Part shown: positions 28,355-42,560 of the stretch, piece by piece
How the letters are laid out: every line of letters begins with the position of its first letter
Numbering within the stretch: position 1 is the stretch's first letter
NCBI RefSeq assembly: GCF_036370855.1
Contig: NC_088101.1
Coordinates: 69,191,559-69,255,558 of the forward strand
Direction: 5' to 3'
DNA from: Dromaius novaehollandiae
Lineage: Eukaryota; Chordata; Aves; Casuariiformes; Dromaiidae
Length of the DNA: 64,000 nucleotides
Made by a program: the position numbers and the translations under genes
The notes under the pieces: generated by a model
What the model saw: only the letters and a program-made list of their open reading frames with translations
What the model was told of the DNA's origin: nothing
The model's database searches: none

Positions 28355-28535
28355 TATCTGTGCCAGGTCAGATCAACAGTCTGTATAGTCTAGTATTCTG
28401 TCTCTGACACTAGCCAATACAATGCTGTCTAAGAAAGAGTATAAAAACAGAGCAAGTTCATAGTGACGTTTCCCAGAATACTCTCTCAGCTCCAAAAATT
28501 TGTGATTCAGTGGTTTTCTGTGCCAGAAGCATTGT
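28355..28535 (+). mobile_element. Ancient sauropsid interspersed repeat (class uncertain)
   Basis: 'CCAGGTCAGATCAACAGTCTGTATAGTCTAGTATTCTGTCTCTGACACTAGCCAATAC' (28,362-28,419) follows, with substitutions, a repeat common in turtle and crocodile genomes that begins 'GGGTCAGACCAATGGTCCATCTAGCCCAGTATCCTGTC'. I recall the pattern but not a firm class name. The downstream part to about 28,535 is less certain. Confidence 0.5.
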
Positions 28536-29894
28536 CTTTGAACTCAAATGTGCTGTACAGTATTGCATTCTTACCTCACCCTAACTAGAAGCAAAAGTTC
28601 AGCTCCTACACTTGAGAATACTTACGGTTTCTTCAATGGTAATATTGTTGGATACCAGACCAAATCAGTTTCAGAGGAAAAAAAGAAGTTTAAGGTGCTT
28701 TCAAAAAGCAGAATTATAGCGCTTCAAATGAATTGAATGTTCTGATCTAGTGCAGTTGATAATCAGCTTATGAAACAAGGATGAAATACCCTGATACAAC
28801 TGTTCCTGGAAAAACACATAGCCTCACAGCAAAAAGATTGTTTGGCAGGTAGCTCTTTAGTAAGTACTGAAGCAATAGAAGTCACCTTGAGAGCAGATGG
28901 AGTACAATCAAAGATTAATGGCAATTTATGATCCTTTTAAGAACAGGAGCCAAATAAAGTCAAATTGAATCATAAATTTAGAGGCTATATGGGATCAGAA
29001 CATGTAAAAGTAGACTTTATTGGTAAAATCAATTTGGCTACATGACTAAGAACAGAGAGCACTCTGCAGGGCTGCAGAATAGATTCTGGGCTGGTTGTGC
29101 TAATCACTCTCATCAGTTAAAAGGGAGGAGGAGGGGACGGAAAAGGAGCAGAGCAAATGCTGTAGGCTTTTTAAGTTTGAAGAAGACTTTTCTATCTATG
29201 AGCTTTGGGAATTCTGGGTAGGCTATGGAACAGCACTGTGTCCTTCTGTCATAGCACAATAACTTCGCATCCATGGTGTAGCTCTAAATGCGTATTTTGC
29301 AGTTTGTGAGACTGGTTGTAAAAGTCTAGGCTCTTCTAATCATGATGCTCTTGAAAAAAGATAACTATTTATTTCTCTTCTCAAGTTTGGTTGAAAGAAA
29401 GCTGTAAAAGAAATTTATCTAGAAAATCCTGATGTCTGAGATGTGATCTTTATTCATGAATATTTATTAAAGAATATTTATTATAGACTGCATTAGCAGT
29501 AAAGCTATATTACGTTCAAGCATGCAAGCCAAAATCATGCCAATTTCTCTATGCTATAAAGTTGCTTTAACTTCTAGCTAAACCCAGAAATTTCAGACTT
29601 GACTGACTTTTCACATTACCTTGTATTTTTAACACTGTTGTTATTGTTTACAGAATTCCCACTGCCTAAAACAACAGGGGAGAAAGTGAAACAGGAAATT
29701 AAGCACTAGCATAGTGTTTCATCAATTTTACTTAGGTGTTGCCTTTCAGCACAAAGTATTGCTTGAGAAATAAAAAATGAAATTAATCCAGAAAATGAAT
29801 TAAAGTATCATAGCTGCAGCAGGTAGACTGAATTGAACAAATATATTCATTTTTTATAATTAAATCTCATGGTAGTAAAATTAAGTAAGGCTTC

Positions 29895-29980
29895 TTGGAT
29901 CAGATTCTGCACTCATCAGTGCAGTAAAAAACTGTCTTCAGAGGAGCTTTTGCTGATTTTTACCAGCTGAGATGCCAGTG
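29895..29980 (+). mobile_element. Possible ancient interspersed repeat remnant
   Basis: 'GGATCAGATTCTGCACTC' followed about 50 bp later by 'GATTTTTACCAGCTGAGAT' resembles a common sauropsid repeat (GATCAGATTCTG ... TTTACACCAGTGTAAGT). Weak match. Confidence 0.3.
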
Positions 29981-31224
29981 ACAAGTATTTCTGATCTTTT
30001 CTAGAAATCTGTTATTGATATTGATGAGATGCTTGGCACATAGTGCAAAACAGAACTGAATAATATATTGTTCTAAAATTTTCTTTAAGGATGCAGATGA
30101 AATTAAATAAAAAATTATTTCTACATTAGCCATCTAAAGATGACAAAAGTTTAAAGGCCAATAAAATCTAAATGAGAAGTCTTTAAAAACTTCCCTTGAA
30201 ATTAAGATGTACCCAGTACGATACTGTAGGTGTCTCACATGCTACTAAGAAACAAAAAAGTATATTCTGCATCATAAAGAGCACAAATATAACTGAGCAT
30301 GTAGTTATGACTACAGACATTAGCCCAAACAGACATTAGCCACAGTAGAAGTATAGGGAAGATTTTTCCATGTCAGTTTTCTTTGTTTAGCACAAGGAGA
30401 TTCTTTTTTTTTCCCAAATATATTCAGTGTGTCTCTAGCAGAAGTGCAGCACAACAGAGCTGTAGAATAAGAACTACGATTAATGATAGAGCCCTCAAAC
30501 CTCGTGTACAGATCCTGAGTGCTGCATGATTGACTCCTACTCCACGCTCCCTCGCAAGTAGGGCTGTATCTCATGCATTTGTGCAGCTTGGTACTGTGGC
30601 TTGTCTTCTGTTCTGTAAGGGCAGGTTGCCAGACATAGCTAGTCTGCAAGTCGCAAGGAGGTGAGGAAAGGAAAGAGGAAAGACAACCCTTGCTGTAGTC
30701 CCTACGCCCAGGATGTGATAGGGCACAGCATTGTCTCATGAGCTGAAAAGATGATGCATGTAAAGTCTTTAATCTGTACCATGAAAAGCGAGTGTTGCCA
30801 GCACTGTCTTCATCCACTTTTGTGTGGTTATGGTATTAGGATGTAAATATTTCTTTCTTGTTTAGTAATAATGCAGTTTTCCCAACATCTAAATAAACAG
30901 AAAAGTAATTTAACATGTTCGCATATATGAGCATCACTCTAACTCTGACACCTACCTTGTTCCCTATACTCTTCCCATGGACAGTTCATCTAAAATGTAT
31001 GTCAAAAATGAACTAAGGTCAAAAATCACCAGATGAAGAAATGTATTTTCATCTAATATTTCAACTGTCATGTCATTTCATCTTTTTACTATATTGCTCT
31101 ATAATTCATAATGTTATCTATATTCATTGCAGTAGCATCAAGAGACCACAGCTAGGAACAAGACACTTATTTAGTTATTACATGATAAGAGAGAAGAGGA
31201 CTCTACAATCTAGAACCCTAATTC

Positions 31225-31325
31225 TACAAGCGAACATTTTACTCTCAATGAGAATTCTGTTGAAATCAATAGGACTTAACATAGAAGTGCTGTCTTTGCA
31301 GAAACAGCATCAGGATCAGAACTGA
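31225..31325 (+). mobile_element. Possible ancient interspersed repeat remnant
   Basis: 'CTCAATGAGAATTCTGTTGAAATCAATAGGACTTAA' and a later 'GCATCAGGATCAGA' resemble a sauropsid repeat carrying 'CAATGGGAATTTTG...GTCAATGGGA' and 'GCAGGATCAGGCC'. Weak match, family not named. Confidence 0.28.
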
Positions 31326-31874
31326 AGTGACAGCAAGCTGGAAATGAGCTGCAATGAGCTGGAAAGAAAGAACATGAAGGTAACAGTGACAAAAATATGC
31401 CTAAATTAGACTAATGTTATACATACTAAGATGCATTTGAGTCATTACTCTTTATCTGAAAGCTGTAGATTCACAAAAGAATACCTGCAACTATTTCATA
31501 GAGGGTTCTACATCAACACATAGCTGTGGCCCTCTGTTTTGCCACTGATTCAGTAATTTGACTCCCTCTGAAATCATGCATCTCCTTGCATTTTACAGAT
31601 ATGTCAATATAAATGTGATTGTTATAGCCATTGAAAGGCTATAGCTAATAAGGTTTAGGAGTCCACAAGTTAAGCTACAACAACGGTGTATAGTTGACCC
31701 TAAAGCGAAATTCAAGACTTGGATTTCTATGCCCTTTGTAGAGAGAGATCCAGCCAAGCAAGAGCAGAATCTGGAATCCTTTCATAGGGATATGTATCTA
31801 CACCTATTCTTATCAGACCTGAGGAAGGTTAACTCCCTATTTTAAAATGTCATAGGAGAAGATGACTCTTTCAA

Positions 31875-31985
31875 TGAATGCATAGCAAGTGGAGCATGTG
31901 CCTAGGAAGCAGGAGGATTGACTTTAGTCTCCTCCTTGCCTGACAGGGACTCAACCCACATATCTCCTGAGAATGTTCTGACCAT
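31875..31985 (+). mobile_element. Possible tRNA-like ancient interspersed repeat
   Basis: The segment contains 'GTGGAGCATGTGCCTAGGAAGCAGGAGG', then 'CTCCTTGCCTGACAGGGACTCAACCCACAT' and 'CTCCTGAGAATGTTCTGACCA'. This is the order of an old sauropsid repeat with SINE-like box motifs. It is diverged and I cannot name the family. Confidence 0.35.
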
Positions 31986-34848
31986 CAAGCAGTATGACTT
32001 GCTTAGGAGGATTCATGGGAAATCATAAGGTCTGGTCAACCTATAAAAACAGCTTAGGTAGTGGGAAACTCCTCACTCCTATTGCTGAGGTCAAGGTAAC
32101 CCACACCAAGAAAGCAAGAGGCATGGGGTTCAAAGCAGTAGGTGTCCCTATACGGTTGCTGTTAAGATATTTATCTGCAAAAGGAGAGCCCAGGATTTCA
32201 TTCTATACTCTCAGAACTGCTTATACATTTATATTACCAACCATGAGATAAAAAGTAGAAATACTTTTAAGTTATAATTTTCATTATTACATAATTGTAG
32301 AGCCAGGTACCATCTCCTGGAAAACAGGGATAGTTAATACTTTTATTTCAATCCAAGCACTTGAAACAACCACACATTTCAGAGCTATTAGCTATCAGAA
32401 GCTCTTACTTTTATCACAATAGCACAGTAACTCCCTCTGATAACATTTTCCCAGCTGCTGTTTTTTTATTGGCATTTTGCTTTTAACTGTTATGGAAAAA
32501 AAACACGATTGATTTGAGTGAATGTTAAGAATATCTGTCAATGAAAATATTTGTGTACTTTGAAAGTAGACAATACTCATCTTGAGTTTTCACATATGAA
32601 CAGTTCTGTTGCTTTAGCACAAACAAGTTTATTTTGACAAACAAAGGCCTTTTATTTGCAGCCCCCTACACATATCGAATTTTAACATAAAGACTTCCAA
32701 CTATGGTCTGTAGAGCTCCACACTTCAGCAAAACTATAATAGGTGCTACAGCTCCTAGCTACAGTGCAGTGCTGTATCTCCTCCTGACATACCAAATGCC
32801 TTCCCAGGCTAGTGGGAAAAATAATTTGACATAACTGTAATTTTTTTCCAAAAAAGATACACTTTAAATATCTACCTAAATGCCTAGGTTTTCTTTCATA
32901 AAAAAACTCTTCAAACGTGCACTGATTTAATATTTCTGAATAAAAGCCATCAGGTGTACATTTTGTCACTCGTAAGTTTATTCATGTTCCTAAAGTATTA
33001 TGACTTCAGGAGGTGTATCCTGTGAGCTACTTATGTGAACAAGAATAAGGAAATTAATTTGCACCCTCATCCTTTGTGTGTTAAGAGTGTCTGGAATCCT
33101 TGCCTGTCTGGGTGACACTGTTCCATACCCGGACAGCATTTGTTTAAGGAATAATATTACACAGACCTAACAATCTCTGGAAGTAGTAAAATTTGAATTT
33201 TCTTCAGAAAGTCAGCACAATGTCTTATGTATGCTACAGGTACTTTTTTCTTTTCCTCCATAATATTATTTCCAGTTTTGCCCCATTGGTATATTATTAG
33301 AAAATTAGGAATATTCAAGAACTTTGAGTTTAACATTATAGTCTTTCCTATATTTAATGTACATATTAATGTGAAATAGTTTAAAAGTGATCTTTTATCA
33401 CAAATGCTGCTAATAATTTGTCAATGGAGTGTTTCAATACATGCAAAACATGACCAGTCCAATTACTAAAGCTATAGTTCTGAAGTAGACAGCGCGCCAT
33501 AAAAGCCAAAGCAGTCATTTAAAGTTATTTAAGAAGCACCAACAAAATGTGCAGAAAGTGGAGCTGAACAAGAGGAGGTGTATGTTTTTAGTTACCTTGT
33601 GTGGCAGCACTCCTAAGCTATTCATGAAAAAAATAACTTTTGACACCTGGTAACTCTGTATTGATTTCATTAGTGGCATCCAAATTCTGAAAAGTAATAC
33701 ACTTTCACTATTTCAGACTATTCCATCCATTATATATCAACTCAAATAGTTACAAGTTGAAACAAATGTTGCATATTTTCAGTCAACATTAAATATCATA
33801 ATGCAGCTGTATGAAGACAGACTAGAAAGTTGCCAGAAAATAACAATTTGCCTCCTTTTGCATGAGAGAAGAGTACTACATCTGCCAAGATGTCAGAAGT
33901 GCTTTTCTGTCTCTCGTGTGGATAAAAATTGAGCCCCGCTGGTTTAGGGGATGCTCATCTTTGCAGGATGATTGAAATACTTTGGTAGCAGCTGCTGCAA
34001 CCTGTGCTTTCATGCTGCTAGGCTGAGGGATTGGTTGTTTTTTTCCTGAAGACTTCTTTCAGTACCTTACTGCTCTTAAGTTTCTATTCTTCTCCACTCC
34101 AGATTTGTAAATTAATGAAAAAACTATTTTTTTCAGGCTTATTTCATTTTTACTCAGTTGATCGACTTGTTTGTTCTCATTTCTTTAGTTTAGGTAAATG
34201 AATTTTTGCTTATCAGATGAATTCTCTCTGCTGCCTTGTACTGACAGCGTACGTTGCCAGCTACTTTAATTCAGTTACTGCTTACAGTGTTTTCTGGGTT
34301 CTTTCCACAGTGTAGTTCTGTTTTTCCTTGTGTTTGTCTCTCAGTCTGTAGGTCACCCTCTCATCTCATCCCCTAAGCTGAATTTGGAAGGGGTTGAAAC
34401 TTACTGTCTTACTGATTAGCACTCAGGTGGCTAGCTCACCAAAAATGGAATTAATTTGAATAATGGAGGGATCACTTCAAGAAGTAGTATAAACTAACTC
34501 TTCTATCATGGTGCCTGCCTTGAGCCAGGGTTTCCATTTCTGTCTACCCAGAGGGGCAGGATTTCATCTTCCCTAATTACATTCTGATCGGGGATGTTGG
34601 GATCTCTGACTCCAGGGCAACAGCAGCCTTTGAAAGCAGTATTGAAAAATAAGCAATGAGTATTTGTTCTCTTTTCTGATATAGAAAAGGTAATAAGTGC
34701 CTATTTAAGCACAGTCTTACTTGTTCAGAGATGTTTCCATGCCTTCTTTTTGCAGACAGAAGTTTTAAATAAGTGTTAAAGGAAAGACATTTTTTGGTTG
34801 TTACTAATTTGGAGAGGGAAGCCCTTGATTAATCACATACAAGACAAT

Positions 34849-34886
34849 ATATATAGGGAATGCTGCCTGCACATATATAGGGAATG
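34849..34886. repeat. 14-bp direct repeat, period 24
   Basis: ATATATAGGGAATG occurs at 34,849-34,862 and 34,873-34,886, separated by CTGCCTGCAC. A small local duplication. Confidence 0.9.
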
Positions 34887-35935
34887 GTCTCAGTATGATT
34901 TTTCAGGTTCTGCTCAGTTTTTTGAAACACTGGGATCAGTTTGAAGTAGGTGTACCCAGAAGCCCGGACAAGCACACATCCTCGTAGGCTGTCTTAAAAG
35001 CTACGATGAACTACATGGTCTTTTTACACTTAATTTCTATAGCACTTCATTAACCATTCAATCCAGTTAACCACTGATTAACAGAGGACAGTAGCAGAAG
35101 TGTGCTTCTGCAATCCACTGCTGATTGCTTGCTAGTTAATTAACTAACTTTATTTTACAATCAGTACTCTTCCTTGAGTAGTAAAACCATTATGCAGAAT
35201 TACCTAATGGCACATCAAGTTTGTGCATTTAAATATACATACATTTAATTGGATTTATTTAATTATTTTCCTGGTTTATCACATTAGTTTTTTTACTATT
35301 ATTATTAACTTCATTGATATCAATATCAAGAGAAGTTGTTCTTTTCCACTCAGTTACACTGCTAATACTGTTAGGCAGTTTCTAATTATCAGCTAAATGC
35401 CTTAATGACAGTTCACTATTTTATACTGTTTCAGAATATTTTTTATGTCTCCAAAGGGGTTAGAGATGGTCAGTTATCTAAAGAATTCAGTCAGTGTTGG
35501 TGATGTATATGATCAAATAGTTCTCCTTGTCCTAGATAATATTCCATTGGCCTGGTCTTTTCAAGATCCTGTAGATTCTTTTTCTCTGTAGACTGCTATT
35601 TTCTCAAATTGGTTTATCTACAACTACACAGCTACACAGTATGCAGCTAGTTTATGCATGCTTACTATGCATACATGTATTATATACACCAGTAATACCT
35701 CTTTCCATACTGCACTGTTTATTGTTTAGTGTAATGTACAAGGACTGGCACTAAACTTTCTATTAAGCAATGAAAATATTTAAATAAGTTCATTCAATTA
35801 ATTAATCTTTCCTTTTATTCTTCTCTAAGATCCCACTTCATCCACTCCTGTTTGCTGAAAAAGCTTGTCCAAAAACTGCCTCATTTTTCACTATAACCAT
35901 TGTTAGGAGTTTCAATATCTTAGACTGTACATATT

Positions 35936-35985
35936 TACATATATTTACATGTGTGTATATATATATATGTATGTAAAATATATAC
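35936..35985. repeat. TA-rich microsatellite region
   Basis: Interrupted TATATA and TACATA units flanking a TGTGTG core. A similar short tract occurs at about 53,605-53,633. Confidence 0.8.
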
Positions 35986-38900
35986 ACTGATGGAGAGTCA
36001 TTCATCAATGCTGACCCAAAACACCCCAGTCCTCAGGGCTGAGCAAAACTGCACTTATCATGTGTATCATTGCACCCATGATATTACTTTTCTGCTGCAA
36101 AACAACAGAAATATATATTTCACATTAATGAGAATCATTAAATAAAACTTACATAATTATCCTTGGAGTTTTGTAAGTCTTATTAATCCAGTCTAAGCTC
36201 CTTGGATGCCTGCTGAAAGGACGACTACTGAAATGGAAACTTCTTTGAGTTTGAGCTCAGTCTTGTGAAAGATGTCCACCTGAGTCTACTAATTAAAAAT
36301 TCTAATTTGAAAAGCTTAGACCCTTATAGTAATCATAAGCCAGAACTACACAACTTACCCCAAAACAAATTAAGCAGAAGCCTTATAAACGAAAAAAGGA
36401 AAAAAAGAAGACTGACTCTATTGTTTAGGGAGCCCTAGCTAAAACCCACTTACCCTGGAAAAAAAAATTGTGCGACTATCCACAATGATGAGTGCTAAAG
36501 AAGAGAGTCTGAAATAGCTACAGGGAACTACCTGAGACTTAAATGGGATTGCAGGCCAAATGTGTGGGTGGAGAAGAGAACTCTGCCCCACTCATAAATG
36601 GAAGAAAAATAATAAGATTTTGTTTAACACTGGACTGCTATAGCAATTTAGGACATACAACATTGGCAATACCTCACACTTTGATTTCATTACTAGGTTT
36701 CACTGTACGTACTTATCGAGATATTTTTATTCCCCAGTAATGTATCGTTGATGTCTTGCTCATTTGCCAAGATTTATGTAATTTATTTTTGCTGTGAACA
36801 TATGGATAAAGCATGGACCTTGCAGTAAATTGCACTGTGGCACGTACATACTACTAGGTAAGCTGCTACTTTGAAAGTACTTTCCAATAGCATCTTTATT
36901 TTACCTTCAAGGGAAAGCAACCCTCATACTGAATTCAATGAAGATCAAACTATGTAAAGCATATGCACAAATTAAAAATATCCAGATTCTAAGTTACATG
37001 AGGAAAGAGAAAAAGATGTTTTAAGCATATGGTGTTACCGTGCACTTAAGGTAAAGAAGTAGGAGTTTTTAATGACAGTTTTCAGAGAGACCCTTGGTCC
37101 TCTGACCATTTGGCTGGACTATTTTGTGGAGAGGTCCAATAATAACAATCATTAGGAATGAAGCAGTGTCTTATGATTCTTCATCTAGGTTTCAGCAAAA
37201 GCAGCAGAGCAATTTGACTTTGACAACTGACCTAAAATATTACCAAAAGAGAGTTCTGGTAAATTAAATGATCTTATACTATATGCCTTCATACTGATGC
37301 TTTAGAAAGTTGCATTGTCTCTTCCGTAACATCATATCAGAGATACTGTTAGCATTGGCCAAAAAGTCTTCTCCCCTGCAGTCCTCTGAAAATTGAAGAG
37401 TTATAACTCAGTAGTAAATTGTTACTGCTAAGACAACTGCAGCAATATAGATCTGGAAATAGAGTTGTAAAAAGATTTGCTGCTAATTTCTTATTTTCAG
37501 AAGTTCGTAATGATGATCCTTATAATGTAATGAAAACTGTATAGAAATAATCTATCCCAATCTTAAATTTTGCATTTTGAGTTTTTTAGAGTTGATCGAG
37601 ATTGGCAGCATTAAAATATAAAGTAACTGAAATATAAAGCATTGAGGCTGTAAAAATATTCAGTGTATTTAATTGTGGGGCCCTTGGCCGTGTTCTGATG
37701 TCACAATTCTCATGCATAGAAAAGCCCATAATACTTTGATATTTTTGGTAAGGTACAACTTTTTTGACAACAAAATCTTGGTTCTTTAAGTAAAATAAAA
37801 GTGAGTACTTTAAAACTGTTTATAGTAAGATTATAATGCTTCCTCTGGGGTGACCATCTCCAAACTTACAAGCATGGATAGAATGGAAATTTATACATAA
37901 AATCATATCTCAGATTTTTTTCCCCATATCATTGTGTTCTGGTTGTTTGTTACAGTTCTTCATCTGTTGGCACAGCCACAGAATTGCAATACATTCTTGA
38001 GTGTTTATGGATAAAAGAGAGACATGACTTCTCTTCGACCATCATTCCCATTTCCATTTTGGATGAGAGCATTACTTCTGCTTTAGAGCTCCCCTCATTA
38101 AAAACCCGAGGGTTTTTCTGTTTTCTTCTTTGTGATACACACCTGTGGGTTCACCCTTCCGGCTGCCTGACACAGTCATCCTCAGATGTGTCTCCTCTCC
38201 CGGCTGCCAGCTAAGACAGTGCATTCCTGCTGGGCTTTTCAGCAGCAGAGCAGCCTAACCCTTTTGTGAGTCAGCCAAAGGTGAAGTACTTCATCTCAAT
38301 TTCTTTTCTTTCAAAAGTACCTAGCACAGAGATGTTTCTTTTCTGTTTTACTGCTTTAAGCCATGCAAAAGAATACTAGCTAGTAGAAGACTGACAAGAA
38401 GATTGTAACTTTGGTCTGTCAAATAGTACCGTCATTACTCACCCATGCAGTTTTTGTTAATTCTGCTACATTGGCTATTAGACTTCAAATTCTTTATTCT
38501 GCAGAAAACAGTTAGAGAAGTGAGAGAGAATGGGGATAGGGATTGGAGGGATGGAAGACTTGGAACAAAATTTTTCTGTTCTTAAGAGGTCTAGATATAA
38601 AACCAGTTTTTCAAACGTGAATGTCTGGAGTATGTAACCTAAAAATAGTTGACTTCGGAAAAAGGAAGCACTTGCATAGGAAGAGCAAGTACATCAGTCC
38701 ACACCCAAGAAAGTTTGCAGCTTGCAATGTGCGATGAAGCATTGAGATATCTTGTTGAAAATAAGATAGACGCAACACAATCTCTTTACCTATTACATTT
38801 TGTCCTTCTAGTTCAATAAGCAATGCTTTCTTAGTAAAGCTAATAACAGACTTCTTCATTTATCTACACATATTGTAAATGATGCAGAACTTCCAAATAA

Positions 38901-40818
38901 AATATTTTTTTTCTAAAATAATTCTAATTTCATGTTAACTAACTATAGTTCTCTCAAAAGGAATATGCTAGTATGGACTGTTTCCCACCAGTGGAGTAAA
39001 TGGTCTAATGTATTTTTATTGAAGTGATGGGTTAGAAACAGAAGAAAGTAATTTTGCAGTAGAAAGAACAAAGTTCTGTTTATTATGTTGCTTTATTAAG
39101 TGTGGGATAGCTCTGAAGTTAAGTCTTTGTAAGTAGGTCTTGCTGGAGTATTTGAGGGATCGATCCTAACAGAGTTAGAAGCTGCTTTCAAAGCCTCCCT
39201 GAAGTCACTGTAATATTTACATTGATTTTAATGTTCAGTGTCATACAGAAATCATTAAGTTATCATGAAAAGTTAATTGACATTTTCAGAAGTGACAAGA
39301 ATTAGAATGTAATTCCTAATTGCATTAGCATTTAGGAATGTAAGTTGAACTGGTTTTACTAGGGTCCTGAGAAACGGATTTTTTTAGCAGTCTTTAATAG
39401 GTGCTTCATAGTATTTTCAGAAGTGGCCAGCAATATAACCCCAGGGAGACTGTTTTTGGAAAATCTCACTAGCTATCCGTTGAGTCAAAATGCTTTCCCA
39501 CACCTGGCACAAATTTTACTTTGTTTCTTGGTTCCTGTGAATCTCTAAAGCAGTGCACTCCTTCGAAACTCTCAGTCCACACACAGGTGATTCTTTGAGA
39601 CTACAGATGAGGCTAGCCTGAATCTAGATATTTCAATGTAAAAAATGGATTAGGAAAAGAGAAAAGCAATTTTAGCCTTCCTGTAAAAAAAAAAGGTGTT
39701 GAAATAGGTTTTTCATGCAGATGCGAAGCACTGAACAAGATCACAGTTTTATTATACCTTGCTATAATTAAAATGTTTGTCATATTTTTTAAGGCTACAG
39801 AGAATTAAAGGCTATAATAAGTTTGCCTGTTACCCCATGAGACTTGCTTTTCTATCTGCAAATTTATTTTAGTATATCTTATTTAAAAAAAATATACAGT
39901 GACAAGGTTCTTGTATGACTTGCCGCTTATATATGTACAATCCGCCCAGGTCCATTTACACATTAACAACATTTGCCTCTGTGAAATGCATTACTTACGC
40001 ATATAAAAATGAAATACACTGAAATATTATGTGCCACTGACTGCCTGTGGTATGAAAACTTTATTTCAAATTATGATAAAACCAGACTTTACTCAGTCAT
40101 AAGCATCATATGGATTAATACAATACTTTCCCTGTTCCCTACTCCTCAGTCTTACTTTATTTAAATGATAGGAAATGTTTAAAACTTGGTATTATTTACA
40201 ATGATACTGACGATATCTCTGCACATGAAAGATTAAAATGGATGTTTTTCCAATGAACTACAGTAGATGAGGCCTCAGAAGACAAAAGTGCAATCACTAA
40301 ATCAGACAAGAAAGACAGACTTACTGAATGAACAGGGTTTCCACCAATGACACGGACTTTCTGGATAGAATTTCCTTGCAAATATCAGTCCAGCTTTGAT
40401 CTTGTTTAATCTACAGATTTAATGAAAAATCGGTTGAGTTTTTTAGCAGGATTATTATACAATTGTGATGAAAAATTGCCCCCTTGAAGTGATACTGTTT
40501 AGGTAAACATAGTTTCTATAGAAAAGCTGAATTACTAAGAATGAAAGAACTCCAGGCATTAACTGTTATATAGGATTTTTACATTAAAGCCTAGCTGGTG
40601 AACAACTGTGCTCTGCTGTCCTGTCATGTGATATGAGTGTTCATTTTACTCCAAGATTCATTATAATGGAGAAGAGTGATTTGGATTCAGAAGTGATATA
40701 AAGCTATCAATTATCTACAGAAATCCCACTGCCATCAGACGATATGGAAGAAGAGAAGAAATAAAGGAGAATGAAATGCTTGATAAATGATATCCCATAT
40801 AGCTATAGAGTATGCTAC

Positions 40819-40846
40819 AGAGGTTACTCTTAAAGAGGTTACTCTT
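40819..40846. repeat. 13-bp direct repeat, period 15
   Basis: AGAGGTTACTCTT occurs at 40,819-40,831 and 40,834-40,846 with two bases between. Probably a replication-slippage duplication. Confidence 0.9.
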
Positions 40847-42090
40847 TTCCACTCATTTTAGGTAATTAAATTCATTACTCCATTTGCAGTGTTTGTCAGG
40901 AATTCCCTATTGCATATTAATAGTCAGGTTAGGTAATATACTTTACGAAAAACTTGGCAGATTTCTAAAGAGATCTGCTGCATAAGGACAACAGTAGAAA
41001 ATTACTATATTCTCACATGGTATTTGGTTAAAGGTAATCTATTTTCCTCTATCCTACTCACACAAAGAATGCTTCCATTTTGAGTATGTTGTGATCATAA
41101 AAGTCACAGACTGTGGAACACATGAATTATCCTTAAAGAGTCTACCTCTGATGAAGGCACTTATGCGAAACCATAATGGGAAAAAAAATAGGGAGTTCCA
41201 CAGCAAAATTCCCAGGCAAATTGTAAATTAACCTTCTTTAGGGCTACCAAGTTAGCAGCATATACATCATAAATATCATGAAAATATACTGATTAATGCC
41301 TAATAGCCTATACCAATATGCTAATAGAATAGCAGATTCACCTTGAAATCTTAAATTCATTCCATTCTAAACACTATTGTGCAATTTTTAAAGTTATATT
41401 TGTTTCATTAAAAAAAGACTAAGTTCTTTAAGCAGTAGCGTAAGAGCAAGTTGTCTGTTTCATGAGCAGAGCTGAAAATGAAATGTGGTGTGTCTGCACT
41501 TGCATCTGAAATTCTTTCCTATCTACACCTTGGCAGAAACAGTCATGTCTGAAGTTAGGAAGTGATTTCTAGCTCACCAAGGGAGAAGGAACTTTGCTAT
41601 TGCTGCCTTTTGCATAAAGGCAGACTTATAAAATAAAGGTACTTACCTTTATTCTATTTTTTGCTTTTTTGAACTACATTCCATGCCATGGCAGAGTCAT
41701 CAGTCTATGCTTAGTTTATCTTTGTGCTCGCTCATAAGTACTGAAATACAGAAACATAGTGAACCCTACTGCAACAATTCAGAATAACCACTCCTTCCCA
41801 CCCCTGTTGCAAAGCTCCTTCCAAGTGGGAATACAGGATTTTCATTTACACATTAGGGTCTCTCTGGAAAATGATTTTTCTCCTTCTGCATAATTTGAGA
41901 TATGACAATAATTTAGTATTCTTTGTCCAAACACAGAATAAATCAACACATGACAGTTTTTACATTATCCACTGGTTAGCTCAAAAAACATTCAAGTTCA
42001 TAAAAAAAATCCGGAAATTATTCTAAATGGCAATAAAGGAGTTGGAGCACGTTGAGGATGTGATTTCAGTATGACAGGTTGCCTTGATTT

Positions 42091-42118
42091 CTTTTCTTTT
42101 CTTTTTTTTTTTTTTTTG
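42091..42118. repeat. T-rich tract
   Basis: CTTTT units grade into a run of 16 T. It is the longest homopolymer seen in the window. No retroposed sequence is recognised beside it. Confidence 0.9.
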
Positions 42119-42474
42119 GCTTGGCCTGAGCCAGAGTACTAAATTGGAAAATGATGGCTTCATTTTGGTTTATTTTTCTGTCCCAATACTAAGTCAAAAC
42201 TTACAGACCTTCTGCAAGCCATTTACTCAAATCAGAAGGACTTCTGCTTTCATAAGAAAGAAACAATTGGTTCTTATTGCATGATTTGAATAACAAAATT
42301 GTGTTAAAAACAATTTATTTTGAAGCAGTATAGCTGGCTTTGTCTTCTTGATGGCATAGCACTGGGCTATGTAGCTCAGTGTTATATAGCTCTCCATATA
42401 TTCAAACATATGCAATGGGATTGTTCCACAAAGAATTTAGAGGTCTTTTTCTGCTCACACTCAAACCAGCTTTA

Positions 42475-42560
42475 TTTTATGGATAAGGTAACAGAGGAAG
42501 AAAGATCTGTCAGGTTTCACAAAGGGAACTGGTAAATGAGTCCGTGTTCAACACACTAAG
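42475..42560 (+). mobile_element. Possible MIR/L2-like remnant
   Basis: 'TTTATGGATAAGGTAACAGAGGAAGAAAGATCTGTCAGGTTTCACA' (42,475-42,520) has the shape of the conserved MIR/L2-type core (GATAAGGAAACTGAGGCACAGAGAG...AAGGTCACA). Short and diverged. Confidence 0.3.
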
